64,000 bases of DNA, taken from NCBI RefSeq assembly GCF_032484785.1, contig NZ_JAUETR010000001.1, positions 5,335,501-5,399,500 of the forward strand. Direction: 5' to 3'. Below the pieces are notes generated by a model. The model was not told where the DNA came from. It made no database searches and saw nothing but the letters and a program-made list of their open reading frames with translations. Below, in pieces: positions 63,375 to 64,000 of this stretch; the first letter of the stretch is position 1; every line of letters begins with the position of its first letter. A program made the translations under genes and the position numbers. Source of the DNA: Bradyrhizobium sp. SZCCHNS1050 (GTDB taxonomy: Bacteria > Pseudomonadota > Alphaproteobacteria > Rhizobiales > Xanthobacteraceae).

Positions 63375-64000
63375 GAGCAAGCCGCAGGTCGTCGTCATCA
63401 AGGACGCCAATGCGCTCTTGATCCATTCGCTGGACGAAGCGGCGGCGTGCCACGGTGTGTCGCTCGACCAGCCCTTGGCGAATGCCCGCGCGGTCTGTCC
63501 CGACCTCGTCGCGCACGAAGCCGATTTGGCGGCTGATGCAAAGATGCTGGAGAGCATCGCCGACTGGTGCGACCGCTTCACGCCGCTGGTGGCGCTCGAC
63601 CCGCCGCATGGGTTGTCGCTCGACATCACCGGCTGCGTGCATCTGTTCGGCGGCGAAGCCAGGCTGATGCAGTCGGTCTGCGACGCGCTGACCGCGCATG
63701 GCCTCATTGTGTCGGCGGCGATCGCCTCCAACGCCGTCTGTGCGCGTACGCTGAACCGCCAGGTGCATGGCCGCATCGTGCCCGACGGCGAGGAGGCGGC
63801 CGCGGTGGCGCCGCTGCCGGTGGCCGCCCTCGGCGGCAGCGAGGCCATTACGCTCGGCCTGCGCCGAGCCGGCCTCAAGACCATCGGCGACGTCGCCGCG
63901 CGCGGCCGCAACGAGATCACCGCGCGGTTCGGCGCCGCCTTCACCCGCGTGCTGGCGCAGGCGCTGGGCGAGGCCGATGCGCCGATCAGCCCGCGCAAGG
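63268..64000 (+). CDS. imuB: ImuB, Y-family DNA-polymerase-like protein, N-terminal part
   Basis: The first 244 residues are in the window; the gene runs past 64000. It starts MHAVSTNRRRILSLWLPRLP, typical of ImuB, and continues with the Y-polymerase palm/fingers-like region (ALDPPHGLSLDITGCVHLFGG, IAAIA-type IVSAAIASNAVCARTLNR, LGLRRAGLKTIGDVAA). ImuB lacks catalytic activity itself and links ImuA, DnaE2 and the clamp. It overlaps imuA by about 107 bp in a different frame. A dnaE2 gene would be expected just beyond the window. Confidence 0.9.
   Translation, partial: MHAVSTNRRRILSLWLPRLPIDRIKRQRALTGAPPESKPQVVVIKDANALLIHSLDEAAACHGVSLDQPLANARAVCPDLVAHEADLAADAKMLESIADWCDRFTPLVALDPPHGLSLDITGCVHLFGGEARLMQSVCDALTAHGLIVSAAIASNAVCARTLNRQVHGRIVPDGEEAAAVAPLPVAALGGSEAITLGLRRAGLKTIGDVAARGRNEITARFGAAFTRVLAQALGEADAPISPRK

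Overview
The window is a GC-rich chromosomal segment of a Bradyrhizobium-like alphaproteobacterium (Nitrobacteraceae). The evidence is the hopanoid operon with the 2-methylase HpnP, the HpaR-type 4-hydroxyphenylacetate locus, alphaproteobacterial LexA and EcfG promoter motifs, and dispersed palindromes of the kind common in Bradyrhizobium (GTCATTGCGAGCGAAG..., GTGGGCAAAGGCGC...). No tRNA, rRNA, CRISPR array, transposase or integrase was seen.

Layout. (1) 1-2.8 kb: homoprotocatechuate meta-cleavage genes (partial FAA hydrolase, hpaE, hpaF, hpaH) on the minus strand, divergent from hpaR with a palindromic operator between. (2) 3.6-7.3 kb: a catabolic trio (Ldh2-type dehydrogenase, HpaI/HpcH aldolase, altronate-dehydratase-family protein). 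(3) 8.1-14.9 kb: transglutaminase / permuted ATP-grasp+Alpha-E / transglutaminase, an uncharacterised peptide-ligase-type locus. (4) 15-20.5 kb: secreted proteins, a beta-propeller protein, a sugar dehydrogenase with a haem c site, and NhaD. (5) 20.6-24.9 kb: a light/singlet-oxygen type module of FeS photolyase PhrB, an ECF sigma gene interrupted by an in-frame TGA, ChrR, RpoE and folE. (6) 25-26.8 kb: a chemoreceptor. (7) 27.3-45 kb: hopanoid region with hpnP, an RND/MMPL exporter, hpnCDE, hpnG, hpnH-ispH, hpnN and hpnO. The squalene-hopene cyclase gene (hpnF/shc) usually found between hpnE and hpnG is absent. (8) 45-47.8 kb: Tat phosphoesterase, cupredoxin, ECF sigma and anti-sigma operon. 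(9) 48-52.3 kb: acyltransferase, GMC oxidoreductase, M20 amidohydrolase. (10) 52.8-59.5 kb: an unusual RiPP biosynthetic cluster. (11) 59.6-64 kb: UdgX and its linked radical SAM protein, divergent from imuA-imuB across a LexA box.

The most interesting part is the RiPP cluster. A 115-residue precursor carries four consecutive hexapeptides ending FS(R/K), with Phe exactly every six residues. It is followed by a HExxH enzyme, a radical SAM/SPASM enzyme, a second HExxH enzyme, a YcaO and a long TfuA protein, mostly in overlapping reading frames. This combination predicts cyclophane formation, beta-hydroxylation and thioamidation (or azoline formation) on one repetitive core. No protease or exporter gene lies beside it. 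All functional statements are inferred from sequence only; no searches were run.
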